From contig JACJXP010000004.1 of NCBI GenBank assembly GCA_020636575.1, forward strand, positions 62,001 through 126,000: 64,000 nt of DNA, given 5' to 3'. The DNA comes from Chitinophagales bacterium. GTDB lineage: Bacteria; Bacteroidota; Bacteroidia; Chitinophagales; Chitinophagaceae. The notes beneath the pieces were generated by a model. The model searched no databases, had not been told where the DNA came from, and worked only from the letters and a program-made list of their open reading frames with translations. Every line of letters starts with the position of its first letter. Within the stretch, counting starts at the first letter, position 1. Made by a program: the position numbers and the translations under genes. Shown here piece by piece: positions 53,351 to 62,992 of this stretch.

Positions 53351-54388
53351 CTATTGTTCTGAAAGTCGCTTATCCAGCAAAAAGGATTTATCGTTGAGAG
53401 TATTGAGAAAGCTTATGATCTTGGTTTTTTCATCGGTGGTCAGTGGTATCCCGAGTGTAGCGTTTTGCCTCAATATGGGGTCAAGAGTGGGTTCGTCATG
53501 TACGCCTGATGCATAATGATCAAGCACTGTTTCTAAAGTAAAGAAACGGCCATCATGCATATAGGGAGCTGTATAAGCCAGGTTTCGCAAACTCGGTACC
53601 TTGAATTTGAACTTGTCATCATTGTTATTGGTGATAAGATACCGGCCTTCATCGTTGAATAAGCCGATCCCGATCCCATTATTACGAAAACTAAAGTCAG
53701 TAAATAATGGCTCCGTATGGCAGGTGCCACATTTCTCTGTTACCAGTTCCCTGCCTTGTTCTTCTTCCAGGGTAAATGTTTTGCCATCCTGCTGCCGCAT
53801 TACACTGTCGTATTTGCTATTACTGCTGATACACATCAGCGTAAACTGTGAGATCGACTTCAGGAAATTTGATGTATTGATCTCCTCTGATCCATAAGCT
53901 TTCCTGAATAAAGCGGGGTATTCCTGTGAATTGCGAAGTTTATTCAGCACATTATCCATCGTTTCTCCCATTTCAACATGATTGGTTATAGGAGCTACAG
54001 ACTGCAAGTCAAGATCAACAATGCCCCCATCCCACATAAAGCTGGTGTTCCAGGCCATATTCATAATAGGTGGCGCATTCCTTGTTCCGAGCTGATCAAA
54101 AATCCCATGACTTACGGTATGGCCATGATGTGTAAATGCTGAGGTCTGAATGTGGCAGCTGCCACAACTGATCGTATTGTCAGCAGACAGTATCGGGTCG
54201 TAAAAAAGTTTACGTCCAAGTTCAAATCCATTTTTTGTAACAGTATTGGTACTAAAATGATAAGCTGGCTCAGGGAAATTTGATGGTTTTTGAAACCCGG
54301 CAAAGAATTCTGCCCCAAAAGGTTCTTTCTTGCAGGCATAAATACCCGCAAGAATGAGAAATATGATCAGCCAGATCTTTCTGTTCAT
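53351..54388 (-). CDS. Di-haem MauG/cytochrome c peroxidase family lipoprotein (MbnH-like)
   Basis: A lipobox-like leader (IYAC) is followed by two c-type haem domains with haem motifs CGSCH (in SADNTISCGSCHIQ) and CGTCH (in VTEKCGTCHTE). The blocks GRKLFYDPILS, RNAPPIMNMAWN, FKVPSLRNLAYTAPYMHDGRF and the SLxxVAP-like region define the bacterial CCP/MauG family. The gene starts 5 bases after the stop of a MbnP-family gene. In methanotrophs MbnH is such an enzyme and oxidises a Trp of MbnP to kynurenine for copper binding. A similar job is likely here, but plain peroxidase activity cannot be excluded. Confidence 0.88.
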   Translation of the reverse strand: MNRKIWLIIFLILAGIYACKKEPFGAEFFAGFQKPSNFPEPAYHFSTNTVTKNGFELGRKLFYDPILSADNTISCGSCHIQTSAFTHHGHTVSHGIFDQLGTRNAPPIMNMAWNTSFMWDGGIVDLDLQSVAPITNHVEMGETMDNVLNKLRNSQEYPALFRKAYGSEEINTSNFLKSISQFTLMCISSNSKYDSVMRQQDGKTFTLEEEQGRELVTEKCGTCHTEPLFTDFSFRNNGIGIGLFNDEGRYLITNNNDDKFKFKVPSLRNLAYTAPYMHDGRFFTLETVLDHYASGVHDEPTLDPILRQNATLGIPLTTDEKTKIISFLNTLNDKSFLLDKRLSEQ

Positions 54389-54393
54389 ATCAT

Positions 54394-55185
54394 TTAGTTT
54401 TCTGTATGATCATGACTGATCATAGAGGCATAGTTATTTGCAAGGGGCTCTCCGGCAACAGGAGAATGCACTTCTGCCGTTGGGGTACCCAATGTTATGT
54501 TTGTTGTACCGTTTAATATTTTAAGAATATCTACCGTCAGATAGATGTTTGTGCTTTTGCCTGATTTGACTTTAGCAGTTCCCCCGCTTGTCAGATCTAA
54601 CATAACCGTCCTCAGGTTATTTGTGGTAGGACTTGAATATCCTCCAAAGCCACCGACATGATATTTGAAGATATTTCCCGGGGCAGACACATCCGGTGAC
54701 GTTCCTTCCAGTTTAAGAAAAATGTAACCGCTGTTCCATGTCCAGTACATATCTGCAGCAGCTCCGCTTACATCCAATACACCGGTACGCTGGCTCACAT
54801 CCATTGTATTCCTGAGGCTGTCAACACCAATCATAAAGCTCAGTGTCTTGTATTCCCCTTCAGGTACTTTTAATAAAGGCATGTGAGAAGAAAGATCGCT
54901 TTCATCGATCAGGAAATAGCATTCATCCTGTGGTACGGTGTACACAGTGCCATCAGTATTGGTGAGGATAAAATTGCTGACAAAGTATTTCACTTTTGTC
55001 ACATTAAAACTTTGCCCCATAGCATTTGTGTAACTACCTGTATTCAGATCAAGGTCAGACGAACCGGCCACCTGGTCAAACTCGACAGTTAGGTCAGCCA
55101 ATACAGAAGAATTATATTCTTTATTTTTTTTACAGGAGAGTAAAAGAAATGTTACTGCCAGGGTCGAAAAGATAACCTTCTTCAT
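54394..55185 (-). CDS. MbnP family copper-binding lipoprotein
   Basis: From ATG 55185 the leader ends in LLSC, a lipobox. The 263-residue protein matches the MbnP-like family: VTKVKYFVSNFILTN, DECYFLIDESD, LKVPEGEYKTLSFMIGVDS, MYWTWNSGYIFLKLEG, and a His in FKYHVGGFGG. In Methylosinus MbnP a Trp is turned into kynurenine by the di-haem partner MbnH; the Trp-rich YWTWNSGY block is the obvious candidate here. The upstream in-frame extension (to 55374) is rejected because it hides the signal peptide. It forms an operon with the di-haem gene (5-base gap). Confidence 0.88.
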   Translation of the reverse strand: MKKVIFSTLAVTFLLLSCKKNKEYNSSVLADLTVEFDQVAGSSDLDLNTGSYTNAMGQSFNVTKVKYFVSNFILTNTDGTVYTVPQDECYFLIDESDLSSHMPLLKVPEGEYKTLSFMIGVDSLRNTMDVSQRTGVLDVSGAAADMYWTWNSGYIFLKLEGTSPDVSAPGNIFKYHVGGFGGYSSPTTNNLRTVMLDLTSGGTAKVKSGKSTNIYLTVDILKILNGTTNITLGTPTAEVHSPVAGEPLANNYASMISHDHTEN

Positions 55186-55426
55186 ATATGGTCTTAAACG
55201 ATTTTTATTATTAAACAATAACCTCAATATTCTTGCTATCAGCATGAAATTATTAAGCTTGTTATGAAGTTGGTCCTGGTTTGGTATTAGTTGGTTAGTT
55301 GTATAAATCCGGGGCAGTTGGAAAATATCGATACTACGATCTGTTGGTTTGTATTGCCGGATCAAAACATCCAATTCCAGTCTGCAAAGTTAAAAATAAA
55401 AACCGGCTTCATCTAATTATATGATT

Positions 55427-55846
55427 TCAATCAATAGCCCATTTTCCCCAATCTATTTTCACTTCAATATCAGGGTGAATGCTTTTCATTACCGGGCAAT
55501 TGATCCCTGTGTTTTTTAAAATGACTTTTGTTTTTTCGTCAATACCGCCAAGTTCATCAGGGATGTTAAATGTCAGTTCAATACCACCAACCCGGCGTGG
55601 ATCTGCTTTCATGATCTTTAACACATCGATCCTTATCCCATCAAGGTCAAACTCCATGGTTCTGGCCTTGATACCCATTACGGTGAGCATACAGGTGCCA
55701 AGGCTGGTTGCCAGCAGATCGGTAGGCGAAAACCGTTCTCCTTTACCATTATTGTCCGTGGGGGCATCGGTCTCAAATGAAGAGCCGCTTTTCAGGTGGG
55801 TGCAGGTAGTTCTTAACGCTCCGTTATAAGTTACAGACGAGGTCAT
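55427..55846 (-). CDS. OsmC family peroxiredoxin-like protein
   Basis: A 139-residue OsmC domain. The two redox Cys lie in LATSLGTCMLTVMG and GINCPVMKSIHP, the family positions for thiol-based hydroperoxide reduction. FSPTDLLATSLG is the conserved block. The ATG at 55846 is chosen over a TTG two codons upstream. It is divergent from the gene at 55900. Confidence 0.9.
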   Translation of the reverse strand: MTSSVTYNGALRTTCTHLKSGSSFETDAPTDNNGKGERFSPTDLLATSLGTCMLTVMGIKARTMEFDLDGIRIDVLKIMKADPRRVGGIELTFNIPDELGGIDEKTKVILKNTGINCPVMKSIHPDIEVKIDWGKWAID

Positions 55847-55899
55847 TATCAATAATTTGCCATAAATTTACGTTACTATAATAATCAAAAAGAACCTTC

Positions 55900-56718
55900 G
55901 TGAAGAAACTGTGTCTTACCGCAATGCTTGCCGCAATGTTTATAACAACGTTGGCGCAGGAAACTAAAGAAGAGAAGAAAGCATCTAAGGAAGAAAAAAA
56001 AGAAGCCCGTCGTGAAAGAATTAATCAATTGATCCGCCAGGCAGAAGAAGGTGTGCTGATCTATAACAAGCAAAGCACTTTTGGTGTGCAACTGCGTAAC
56101 AATGGTTATGGTCTTTTTTATGAACTGGGAAAATTAAAAACGAATCGCAAGACCAATATTTACCGCTTAGATATTACAGAGATCAAAGACAGGAAAGAAG
56201 AAAAAAGCCAGACAGCTTTTAATGGGTTTATTGTACTTAACAATCCTTATGTGTATGGTAAGATCAATAACTTTTACCAGGCAACATTAGGTTTTGGTCA
56301 ACAACGCATCTTAGGGCAAAAAGGAAACAAAAATGGTGTGGCTGTTTCTTTGGTTTATAGTGGTGGCCTGGCTATCGGACTGTTAAGGCCTTATTATCTT
56401 GAAGTAATTGACGGTTCAGGGCAAAGTGTTTTGATCAAATACGAAGACGATAATGACCTTTTCCTTGATCCCAGTAGCATTATTGGTGGTGGTGGTATTG
56501 GAAAGGGATGGGGAGAAATGAAGGTAAAGCCCGGCGCTTTTCTCAAAACTGCCTGCCGCTTTGATTATGGAAGATATAATGAAGTTATTTCCGGGCTCGA
56601 AATAGGCCTTAGCGCTGAATTCTATGGTGAAAAAATTCCCATTATGGCACTGCAAAGTAAAGACAGGCAATTGTTTATACAGGGTTACCTTGCCATCATA
56701 TTTGGTAAGCGAAAGTAA
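55900..56718 (+). CDS. Secreted outer-membrane-like hypothetical protein (272 aa)
   Basis: The start codon is GTG. The signal peptide ends at TLAQ, then a highly charged Lys/Glu helix (ETKEEKKASKEEKKEARRER) forms a probable coiled coil. The remainder alternates hydrophobic residues in strands with aromatic girdles (GVQLRNNGYGLFYELG, ATLGFGQQRILGQKG, SGLEIGLSAEFYG, ending YLAIIFGKRK), which suggests a small beta-barrel. No named family. It precedes lipA by 18 bases and probably shares its transcript. Confidence 0.78.
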   Translation: MKKLCLTAMLAAMFITTLAQETKEEKKASKEEKKEARRERINQLIRQAEEGVLIYNKQSTFGVQLRNNGYGLFYELGKLKTNRKTNIYRLDITEIKDRKEEKSQTAFNGFIVLNNPYVYGKINNFYQATLGFGQQRILGQKGNKNGVAVSLVYSGGLAIGLLRPYYLEVIDGSGQSVLIKYEDDNDLFLDPSSIIGGGGIGKGWGEMKVKPGAFLKTACRFDYGRYNEVISGLEIGLSAEFYGEKIPIMALQSKDRQLFIQGYLAIIFGKRK

Positions 56719-56736
56719 TGGCTGTATTTTTGCCCG

Positions 56737-57657
56737 ATGACTGAACTCCCCGTTATCCCTGCTGCTGTAGCTGATAATACAAGGGTCAAAAAACCTGATT
56801 GGCTCCGTGTAAAACTTCCTATCGGGGAGGAGTACAGGCATGTACGCAGCCTGGTTGATAATTACAAATTACATACGATCTGTGAAAGTGGTAACTGTCC
56901 AAACATGGGTGAATGCTGGGGGGCAGGCACGGCTACGTTCATGATCCTTGGAAATACATGTACCCGCAGTTGTGGTTTTTGTGCGGTGGCTACTGGCAGA
57001 CCAGATCCTGTTGACTGGGACGAGCCACAAAGAGTAGCTGAAGCGATCAACCTGATGAAAGTAAAACATGCAGTGATCACATCGGTTGACAGGGATGAAA
57101 TAAAAGACGGCGGTTCCATTATCTGGCATAATACCATCAAAGCTGTAAAAGCATTGAATCCTGAAACAACACTGGAAACGCTGATCCCGGACTTTAAAGG
57201 AGAGAAAGAAAATATACAAAGAGTGATGGATGCTGCCCCGGAAGTGATCAGTCATAATATTGAAACAGTAGAAAGACTGACTCGACAGGTACGTATACAG
57301 GCAAGGTACTGGCGAAGCATGGAAGTGATACGTATACTGAAGCAGGGAGGGATGCGAACAAAAAGCGGCATTATGCTGGGCCTTGGTGAAACAAAAGAAG
57401 AAGTGATACAAACCATTACTGATCTACGGGATAATGGTTGCGATGTAATAACTATCGGTCAATACCTGCAGCCTACCCGGAAACATTTACCTGTTCATCG
57501 TTTTGTGCATCCGGATGAGTTTGCAGAATACAGGGAGATCGGTTACAATCTTGGATTAGATTATGTGGAAAGCGGCCCCCTGGTTCGTTCCTCTTATCAC
57601 AGCGAACGACATGTATTCCCGGGTCTGGGCAGAAAGGAGTGGGAGGAGAGTAAGTAG
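56737..57657 (+). CDS. lipA: Lipoyl synthase
   Basis: A 306-residue radical SAM enzyme that inserts two sulfurs into octanoyl groups. The auxiliary cluster motif is CESGNCPNMGEC (Cys49, 54, 60), the radical SAM motif is CTRSCGFC (Cys75, 79, 82), and the C-terminal RSSYHSERH gives the Ser ligand. All catalytic features are present at normal length. Its product is needed by the pyruvate dehydrogenase E2, linking it to pdhB at 33577. Confidence 0.95.
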   Translation: MTELPVIPAAVADNTRVKKPDWLRVKLPIGEEYRHVRSLVDNYKLHTICESGNCPNMGECWGAGTATFMILGNTCTRSCGFCAVATGRPDPVDWDEPQRVAEAINLMKVKHAVITSVDRDEIKDGGSIIWHNTIKAVKALNPETTLETLIPDFKGEKENIQRVMDAAPEVISHNIETVERLTRQVRIQARYWRSMEVIRILKQGGMRTKSGIMLGLGETKEEVIQTITDLRDNGCDVITIGQYLQPTRKHLPVHRFVHPDEFAEYREIGYNLGLDYVESGPLVRSSYHSERHVFPGLGRKEWEESK

Positions 57658-57698
57658 TCAGTTGCGGGTCGTTAGTCAGGAGTCTTTAGCTATAAAGG

Positions 57699-58673
57699 AT
57701 GAAACGATTTCTTTTTTTACAGATTTTTTTATTTGTTGGCTTGGTTACATCTTTTGCACAATTGAATTGGCAAAACGTAGATTCATTGTACCAGCCACTA
57801 CCTCCCTCGGTACATATATTCAGAACAACTGACCAACTGGACGGTAAACCCAATAATGCCTATTACCTGGTAGCTGATCTCAGGGACAAGAAACTGGATT
57901 TTACAGTTGATACTACTTACAAAAGACGGCTTAGCCCATCTCAGTTTTATACAAAAAACAATAACCCTTTATTGGTTGTAAACACAACATTTTTTTCGTT
58001 TGCTACAGACCAGAACCTGAATGTGGTGATAAGAGATGGAAAATTAGTAAGCTACAATATTCATACAATACCCGGAAAGGGAAAGGATACATTAACCTAT
58101 CGTCATCCTTTTGGCAGCGCTATTGGTATTTCTAGAAAGAGGAAAGCAGATGTAGCCTGGCTTTATACTGATTCAATAATATCAGTTCCCAAAGCAAGCC
58201 GTTGGGTTATTCCACCAGTCAAAGATTCCATAGAAAGACCTGGTTGGCTATACCTTTCTTACAAAACATCTATACCTCAACATATGGGTTTTGAAAAGTG
58301 GAAAATGCAAACAGCAGTTGGTGGCGGTCCTGTCCTTCTGCAAGAAGGTAAAATAAGAATTACTAATAACGAAGAATTGAAATTTGCGGGTAAAGCGATA
58401 AATGACAAGCATCCGAGAACAGCAATGGGTTATACCAAGGATAACAAATTGATCATTCTTGTAATTGAAGGTAGAAACCCCGGTATTGCTGAAGGCGCAA
58501 CACTTACACAAGAGGCACAGATATTAAAAGATCTTGGTTGCCGGGAGGCATTGAATCTTGATGGGGGTGGAAGCAGTTGTATGCTGGTGAATGGTAAAGA
58601 AACAATTAAACCATCCGACAAAGAAGGCCAGCGATCAGTGCCTGCAGTATTTTTAATAAAGCAAAAAAACTGA
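57699..58673 (+). CDS. Phosphodiester glycosidase family protein (NAGPA domain), secreted
   Basis: The signal peptide ends at TSFAQ. The NAGPA domain (PF09992) follows: PLLVVNTTFFSF, QTAVGGGPVLLQEGKIRI, HPRTAMGYTKDNKLIILVIEGR, and the catalytic-region block ALNLDGGGSSCMLVNG. The domain is named from the human uncovering enzyme; bacterial forms cleave sugar phosphodiesters or act in exopolysaccharide processing. A substrate in the envelope is likely. Confidence 0.9.
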   Translation: MKRFLFLQIFLFVGLVTSFAQLNWQNVDSLYQPLPPSVHIFRTTDQLDGKPNNAYYLVADLRDKKLDFTVDTTYKRRLSPSQFYTKNNNPLLVVNTTFFSFATDQNLNVVIRDGKLVSYNIHTIPGKGKDTLTYRHPFGSAIGISRKRKADVAWLYTDSIISVPKASRWVIPPVKDSIERPGWLYLSYKTSIPQHMGFEKWKMQTAVGGGPVLLQEGKIRITNNEELKFAGKAINDKHPRTAMGYTKDNKLIILVIEGRNPGIAEGATLTQEAQILKDLGCREALNLDGGGSSCMLVNGKETIKPSDKEGQRSVPAVFLIKQKN

Positions 58674-58709
58674 TCAATCCTATCTACACAGTTAGTGGAT
58701 GATTTTTAG

Positions 58710-59663
58710 CTAATCCCAAACAAGGGCACTGGCGCCAAGAATGGCAGCATCTGCTTCTTTCAGGTTACTGAACATGAGTTTTACTTTGTCCCGGAACACT
58801 TGTATCAGATTTTCTTCCATGGCTTTCCGGGTGGGGCTCATGATGAGGTCGCCGGCTTTGGTCAATCCTCCAAATAAAACAATAGCCTCAGGTGAAGAGA
58901 ACATAACAAAATTAGCCAGTGCTTCACCTAATATTTGACCGGTAAACTTAAATATTCGATTGGCGATATCATCGCCTTTAATGGCACATTGATAAACCGT
59001 TTCGCTGGTGAGGTCGTTCAGGCTATAATTCCGCAGCAAGCTCTTTTCCTGTGGGTTCTCATTAAGCAATTCAATAGCAGTTTCCCTTACGCCTGTTGCT
59101 GATGCATAGGCTTCAAGGCTTCCCCTGGCACCGGTTCCTTTATGTAACCTTCCGCCCGGACGAATAATGGTATGTCCCAGTTCGCCGGCAAAGCCATCAT
59201 GTCCTAAAACAATTTTACCATCAATTACAATTCCGCTGCCAACACCTGTTCCCAGTGTGATGGTAATAAAATGCTTCATGCCTTTGGCACAGCCATACAT
59301 CATTTCGCCCATGGCAGCAGCATTGGCGTCATTGGTTAGTTTAACCGGGATGCCGAATTTATCGGTAAGTAATTTTGCAAAGGGTATAATACCTTTCCAT
59401 TGCAGGTTGGGGGCATACTCTATACTTCCTGAATAATAATTTCCGTTGGGTGCCCCAACACCCATTCCTTTGATATTTCCAATACCTCCGGCTTTTTCAA
59501 CCATTGGCATCAGTTTGTTATACAGGTCTTCAATAAACCCCTCAACATCTCCGGGTTCATTGGTAAGTTTTCTGCTTTGTTCAAGAATAGTGCCCCGGCG
59601 GTCAACAATGCCAAACTTGGTATTTGTACCGCCAACATCCACACCGATCACAAATTCTGCCAT
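58710..59663 (-). CDS. ROK family sugar kinase without the zinc cysteines
   Basis: Residues 5-16 carry the phosphate-1 loop (IGVDVGGTNTKFG), NDANAAAMGE holds the catalytic Asp112, and ITLGTGVGSGIVIDGK is phosphate-2. The ROK signature should read CxCGxxGC after the ELGH motif (His164). Here the segment is GGRLHKGTGARGSLEAYAS, with no Cys, so the structural zinc site is lost or replaced. Likely a glucokinase or related hexokinase. It starts 28 bases after the sugar transporter stop on the same strand, so import and phosphorylation are coupled in one operon. Confidence 0.9.
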   Translation of the reverse strand: MAEFVIGVDVGGTNTKFGIVDRRGTILEQSRKLTNEPGDVEGFIEDLYNKLMPMVEKAGGIGNIKGMGVGAPNGNYYSGSIEYAPNLQWKGIIPFAKLLTDKFGIPVKLTNDANAAAMGEMMYGCAKGMKHFITITLGTGVGSGIVIDGKIVLGHDGFAGELGHTIIRPGGRLHKGTGARGSLEAYASATGVRETAIELLNENPQEKSLLRNYSLNDLTSETVYQCAIKGDDIANRIFKFTGQILGEALANFVMFSSPEAIVLFGGLTKAGDLIMSPTRKAMEENLIQVFRDKVKLMFSNLKEADAAILGASALVWD

Positions 59664-59691
59664 AACCTCTTATATTTTGTTTTTTCAAAAA

Positions 59692-61353
59692 TCAGTGTCC
59701 TGTACTGCTTACCTCTGCATCGTAATCTATACCCTGCTTTTTGAGAATGCCCTTTACAGCAAAAGCGAAGAAGGCAAGATAAGCGAAGCAGAGTGCTGCA
59801 ATTATATAAGACTGATGTATACCTATTATATCTGCTATCTTTCCCTGGATAGGAGGAATAATACCCCCACCTAATATCATCATGATCAGGAAGGCAGAAC
59901 CTTCAGAAGTATATTTTCCAAGTCCGGCAATAGAAAGGCTGAAAATACAGGGCCACATAATAGAGCATACCAGGCCACCACTTAAGAAAGCATATATTGA
60001 TACGGTTCCTGTTGTTAACAACCCAATGGCCATTGCAGTAATTCCCAGCAGGCCAAAGATCAACATTGTCCTTGCTGGTTTATCCTTGCTGATATAAAAA
60101 GCAACTATCTGCACTAAAACACAAAGGACATAATAATACAAGGGCTTCATATCATATTTGGCAAGTGTATTAATGCCTATCAGGATAGCAAATGCGACCA
60201 GGGGAACAACAAACCGGAGGATGTTCTTGGTACGATCTGAAAGGTTAAAAGCGCTGATAGCTCCTGTCCACCGTCCGATCATTAAACTACCCCAATACAT
60301 AATTATATATGGTGTTGCCTCAGATGCCTGGTGCGAACCAAAATCTTTTTGCTTTAGTAGTTCACCGAGATTGCTCCCAATTGCCACTTCCACGCCTACA
60401 TAAACAAAAATGGCCAGCATGCCAAGTACAAGTTGTGGATATTGCATCGGCCCCCAGCCTTCTGCTTTCTTTTTAGCTCTTAAATTAGAGAACAACAGTC
60501 CTCCAACAACAACGACCAAAGCTCCGATCAGCCACTTCAACCTGTATGCCTCCATAGCATGCTTTTCAGCTTCACTGGCCTGTGATAGATCAGTCTTATA
60601 GCTACTGAAAACAGGGATGAACATAGCTATTAAAAGTCCTGACATAATTAATAATGTGTAAAGCGCTTTGCTGGCTTTTTCTGTTCTTTCTTCCATAATG
60701 CCGGCAGGGACTTTTTTAGAAAAGAAAAACATGGCAGCTGCGCCAACAAAAAGTATTCCTACGAAAGTGTATAATAAGATGACTTTAGAAAGACTAAGAG
60801 AAGCAATTTTCTCATCGGTGATTGCTGCTGTTGATCCAAACAAAGCAAGAGCTACTATCAATGGCCCAACAGATGTTCCAAATGAATTAACCCCTCCGCC
60901 TAAGTTTACACGGCTGGTACCGGTTGCAGGGTCGCCTAATGAAATAGCAAATGGCTGTGCCGCTGTTTGTTGCAGCGAAAATCCAAGTGCTACTATAAAA
61001 AGGCCAATAAGCATTCCGGCAAAACTGTTTCCATTTACTGCTAATATCATTGCGGCTGCGCCTAAGGCCGAAAATAGCAGGCCATAAACAATACTTCTTT
61101 TATACCCCCATTTGCCGACAAGGTCTTTTCCGCCAAAGGCTCCATAGGCAAAAAGAACAAGTGCGCCAATATAGTAAGCTGTGTAAAAAGCAAAATCGAT
61201 TAACTGGCTTTGGAACTGATCAAGATGAAAATAGTGTTTACAAAATGGTATGAAAACGCTGTTACCTGCTGCAATAAATCCCCAGAAAAAGAAAACAGTA
61301 ACAAGAGTGCCTAATGCACCATAATTTGTTGGTATTTTGGTTTGCTGACTCAT
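59692..61353 (-). CDS. Sugar MFS transporter (FucP/GluP-like FHS family)
   Basis: A 553-residue protein with about 12-14 TM helices. Family blocks are FFFWGFIAAGNSVFIPFCKHYF, DFAFYTAYYIGALV, GKWGYKRSIVYGLLF, LGFSLQQTAAQPFAISLGDP and the C-terminal GLVCSIMWPCIFSLSIAGLGKYTSEGSAFLIM. This is the fucose/glucose/galactose:H+ symporter family. A large loop with TM extensions lies in the middle. It heads the operon with the ROK kinase. Confidence 0.9.
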   Translation of the reverse strand: MSQQTKIPTNYGALGTLVTVFFFWGFIAAGNSVFIPFCKHYFHLDQFQSQLIDFAFYTAYYIGALVLFAYGAFGGKDLVGKWGYKRSIVYGLLFSALGAAAMILAVNGNSFAGMLIGLFIVALGFSLQQTAAQPFAISLGDPATGTSRVNLGGGVNSFGTSVGPLIVALALFGSTAAITDEKIASLSLSKVILLYTFVGILFVGAAAMFFFSKKVPAGIMEERTEKASKALYTLLIMSGLLIAMFIPVFSSYKTDLSQASEAEKHAMEAYRLKWLIGALVVVVGGLLFSNLRAKKKAEGWGPMQYPQLVLGMLAIFVYVGVEVAIGSNLGELLKQKDFGSHQASEATPYIIMYWGSLMIGRWTGAISAFNLSDRTKNILRFVVPLVAFAILIGINTLAKYDMKPLYYYVLCVLVQIVAFYISKDKPARTMLIFGLLGITAMAIGLLTTGTVSIYAFLSGGLVCSIMWPCIFSLSIAGLGKYTSEGSAFLIMMILGGGIIPPIQGKIADIIGIHQSYIIAALCFAYLAFFAFAVKGILKKQGIDYDAEVSSTGH

Positions 61354-61510
61354 AGCAAGCGATTGATTGATTTATAAGTGCTGAAAGTATAACAAATTTT
61401 GATGGGAATAGTAGCCCCAAAAAATTTGTTGACAGCTTGTACAAAAAAAACTGAAATAGTTTTAGGGGTATTAAAACTAAGGTTTCTGAATTCTATTAAT
61501 TTGGTTACCT

Positions 61511-61540
61511 TTTGTAATCAAAATTATTACCCTAAATTTC
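61511..61540 (+). promoter_or_regulatory. Probable promoter for glgA
   Basis: TTTG (61511-61514) and TAAATTTC (61533-61540) are 18 bases apart, the same geometry as at lepB, with one mismatch in the -7 element. It lies just upstream of the glgA ATG at 61561. Confidence 0.45.
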
Positions 61541-61560
61541 AGATCAAATCTGGTGAGAAA

Positions 61561-62982
61561 ATGGAAATAATTCATGTTGCAGCTGAATGTTACCCGGTAG
61601 CCAAAGCAGGTGGCCTGGGTGATGTGGTAGGGGCATTACCTAAATATCAGGCAGAACTGGGCCATGTAGCCAAAGTGGTGATGCCAATGTATCGCACCAA
61701 ATTCCTGTATGAAAATGAATGGGAACTTGTGCATGAGGGAGGTCAGCATATCGGTCCACAGTTTTTTCATTATAGTGTGATCAAAGAGAAAACAAATAAG
61801 TTAGGGTTTGATCTGTATCTTATCGATATTAATGGACTGCTTGACAGGGAAAAAATATACGGGTACAATGATGACACAGAAAGATTCCTTTCATTCCAGG
61901 TCGCTTTTTGCGATTGGTTGAATAAATGGCAGCATACACCCGATGTGGTGCATTGTCACGACCATCATACCGGTCTTATTCCTTTCTTTTTTAAATATTC
62001 TCTTGAATTCAGTCCTAAACTACATTCTATTCCTACGGTCTTTACAGTTCATAATGCTCAATACCAGGGATGGATCGGTTGGGACCGGGTAAATCTTTTA
62101 CCGGCATTTGATTCCTGGAAAGGAGGCTTGCTGGATTGGAATGATACTATTAATCCGTTGGCATCAGCGGTTAAGTCAGCATGGAAAGTTACTACGGTAA
62201 GTAATAGTTACCTGGATGAACTTCGCCATTCGGCTAATGGGGTAGAGAATCTTTTTGAATATGAAAAAGGCAAAAGTTCTGGTATATTAAATGGGATAGA
62301 TACCCAGGTATGGGATCCGGAGACGGATACTATGATCATAAAGAATTATGATAAAGAGCTGGTTCAAAAAGGGAAGAAAAAAAACAAGAAAGAACTGGCC
62401 GGACAGTTCGGGCTGGATCCCGATAAACCACTTATTTCATTTGTAGGAAGGTTGGTTGGTGAAAAAGCAGCTGACCTTTTACCGGAAGCGATCAGCCAGT
62501 CCATATATCAACATCATGGCGCTGCTAATTTCCTTGTATTGGGTTCAGGTGATCCCAACCTGGAAGACAGGCTTGACCAGATGAAGCATCAGTTTGGAGG
62601 ATATTATAATTCGTATATTGGATATAGCGAACCGCTTAGTCACCTGATATATGCAGGTTCCGATTTTTTATTAATGCCCAGTAGGGTAGAACCTTGCGGA
62701 CTTAACCAATTATATGCATTAAGGTATGGGACTGTGCCAATGGTAAGAAATGTAGGGGGGCTAAGGGATACCGTAACAGATATGGGCGATTGGCAGGGTA
62801 CCGGCATCCGGTTCGATCAGGCATCAGTGGGAGATATTACTTATTCGGTAGGCAGGGCTATTGATCTTTATCAAAACAAGCAGGATCTTTATGTGTGGAT
62901 GCGTTCGCATATGATGACCATCGATCATTCCTGGGATAAGTCAGCCCAACAATACATAGATTTGTACAAGTCATTGAAATAA
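61561..62982 (+). CDS. glgA: Glycogen synthase (GT5)
   Basis: From ATG 61561 a 473-residue GT-B glycosyltransferase. The N-terminal KAGGLGDV (Lys15) binds ADP-glucose. VVHCHDHHTGLIPFF and FTVHNAQYQGWIGWD follow, and the C-terminal acceptor-side block is MPSRVEPCGLNQLYALRYGTVPMVRNVGGL. It extends alpha-1,4-glucan from ADP-glucose, supplied by the adjacent glgC. An upstream in-frame extension of 54 codons is rejected, as it covers the promoter and lacks conservation. Confidence 0.94.
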   Translation: MEIIHVAAECYPVAKAGGLGDVVGALPKYQAELGHVAKVVMPMYRTKFLYENEWELVHEGGQHIGPQFFHYSVIKEKTNKLGFDLYLIDINGLLDREKIYGYNDDTERFLSFQVAFCDWLNKWQHTPDVVHCHDHHTGLIPFFFKYSLEFSPKLHSIPTVFTVHNAQYQGWIGWDRVNLLPAFDSWKGGLLDWNDTINPLASAVKSAWKVTTVSNSYLDELRHSANGVENLFEYEKGKSSGILNGIDTQVWDPETDTMIIKNYDKELVQKGKKKNKKELAGQFGLDPDKPLISFVGRLVGEKAADLLPEAISQSIYQHHGAANFLVLGSGDPNLEDRLDQMKHQFGGYYNSYIGYSEPLSHLIYAGSDFLLMPSRVEPCGLNQLYALRYGTVPMVRNVGGLRDTVTDMGDWQGTGIRFDQASVGDITYSVGRAIDLYQNKQDLYVWMRSHMMTIDHSWDKSAQQYIDLYKSLK

Positions 62983-62992
62983 ATTCTTGGTT

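Noticed and set aside
55186..55374. N-terminal extension of the MbnP-family protein
   Set aside because: It would bury the lipoprotein signal peptide that starts at 55185.
57655..57690. Short GTTAGTCAG-like repeats after lipA
   Set aside because: Too short and degenerate to call a repeat element; probably chance or a decayed tract.
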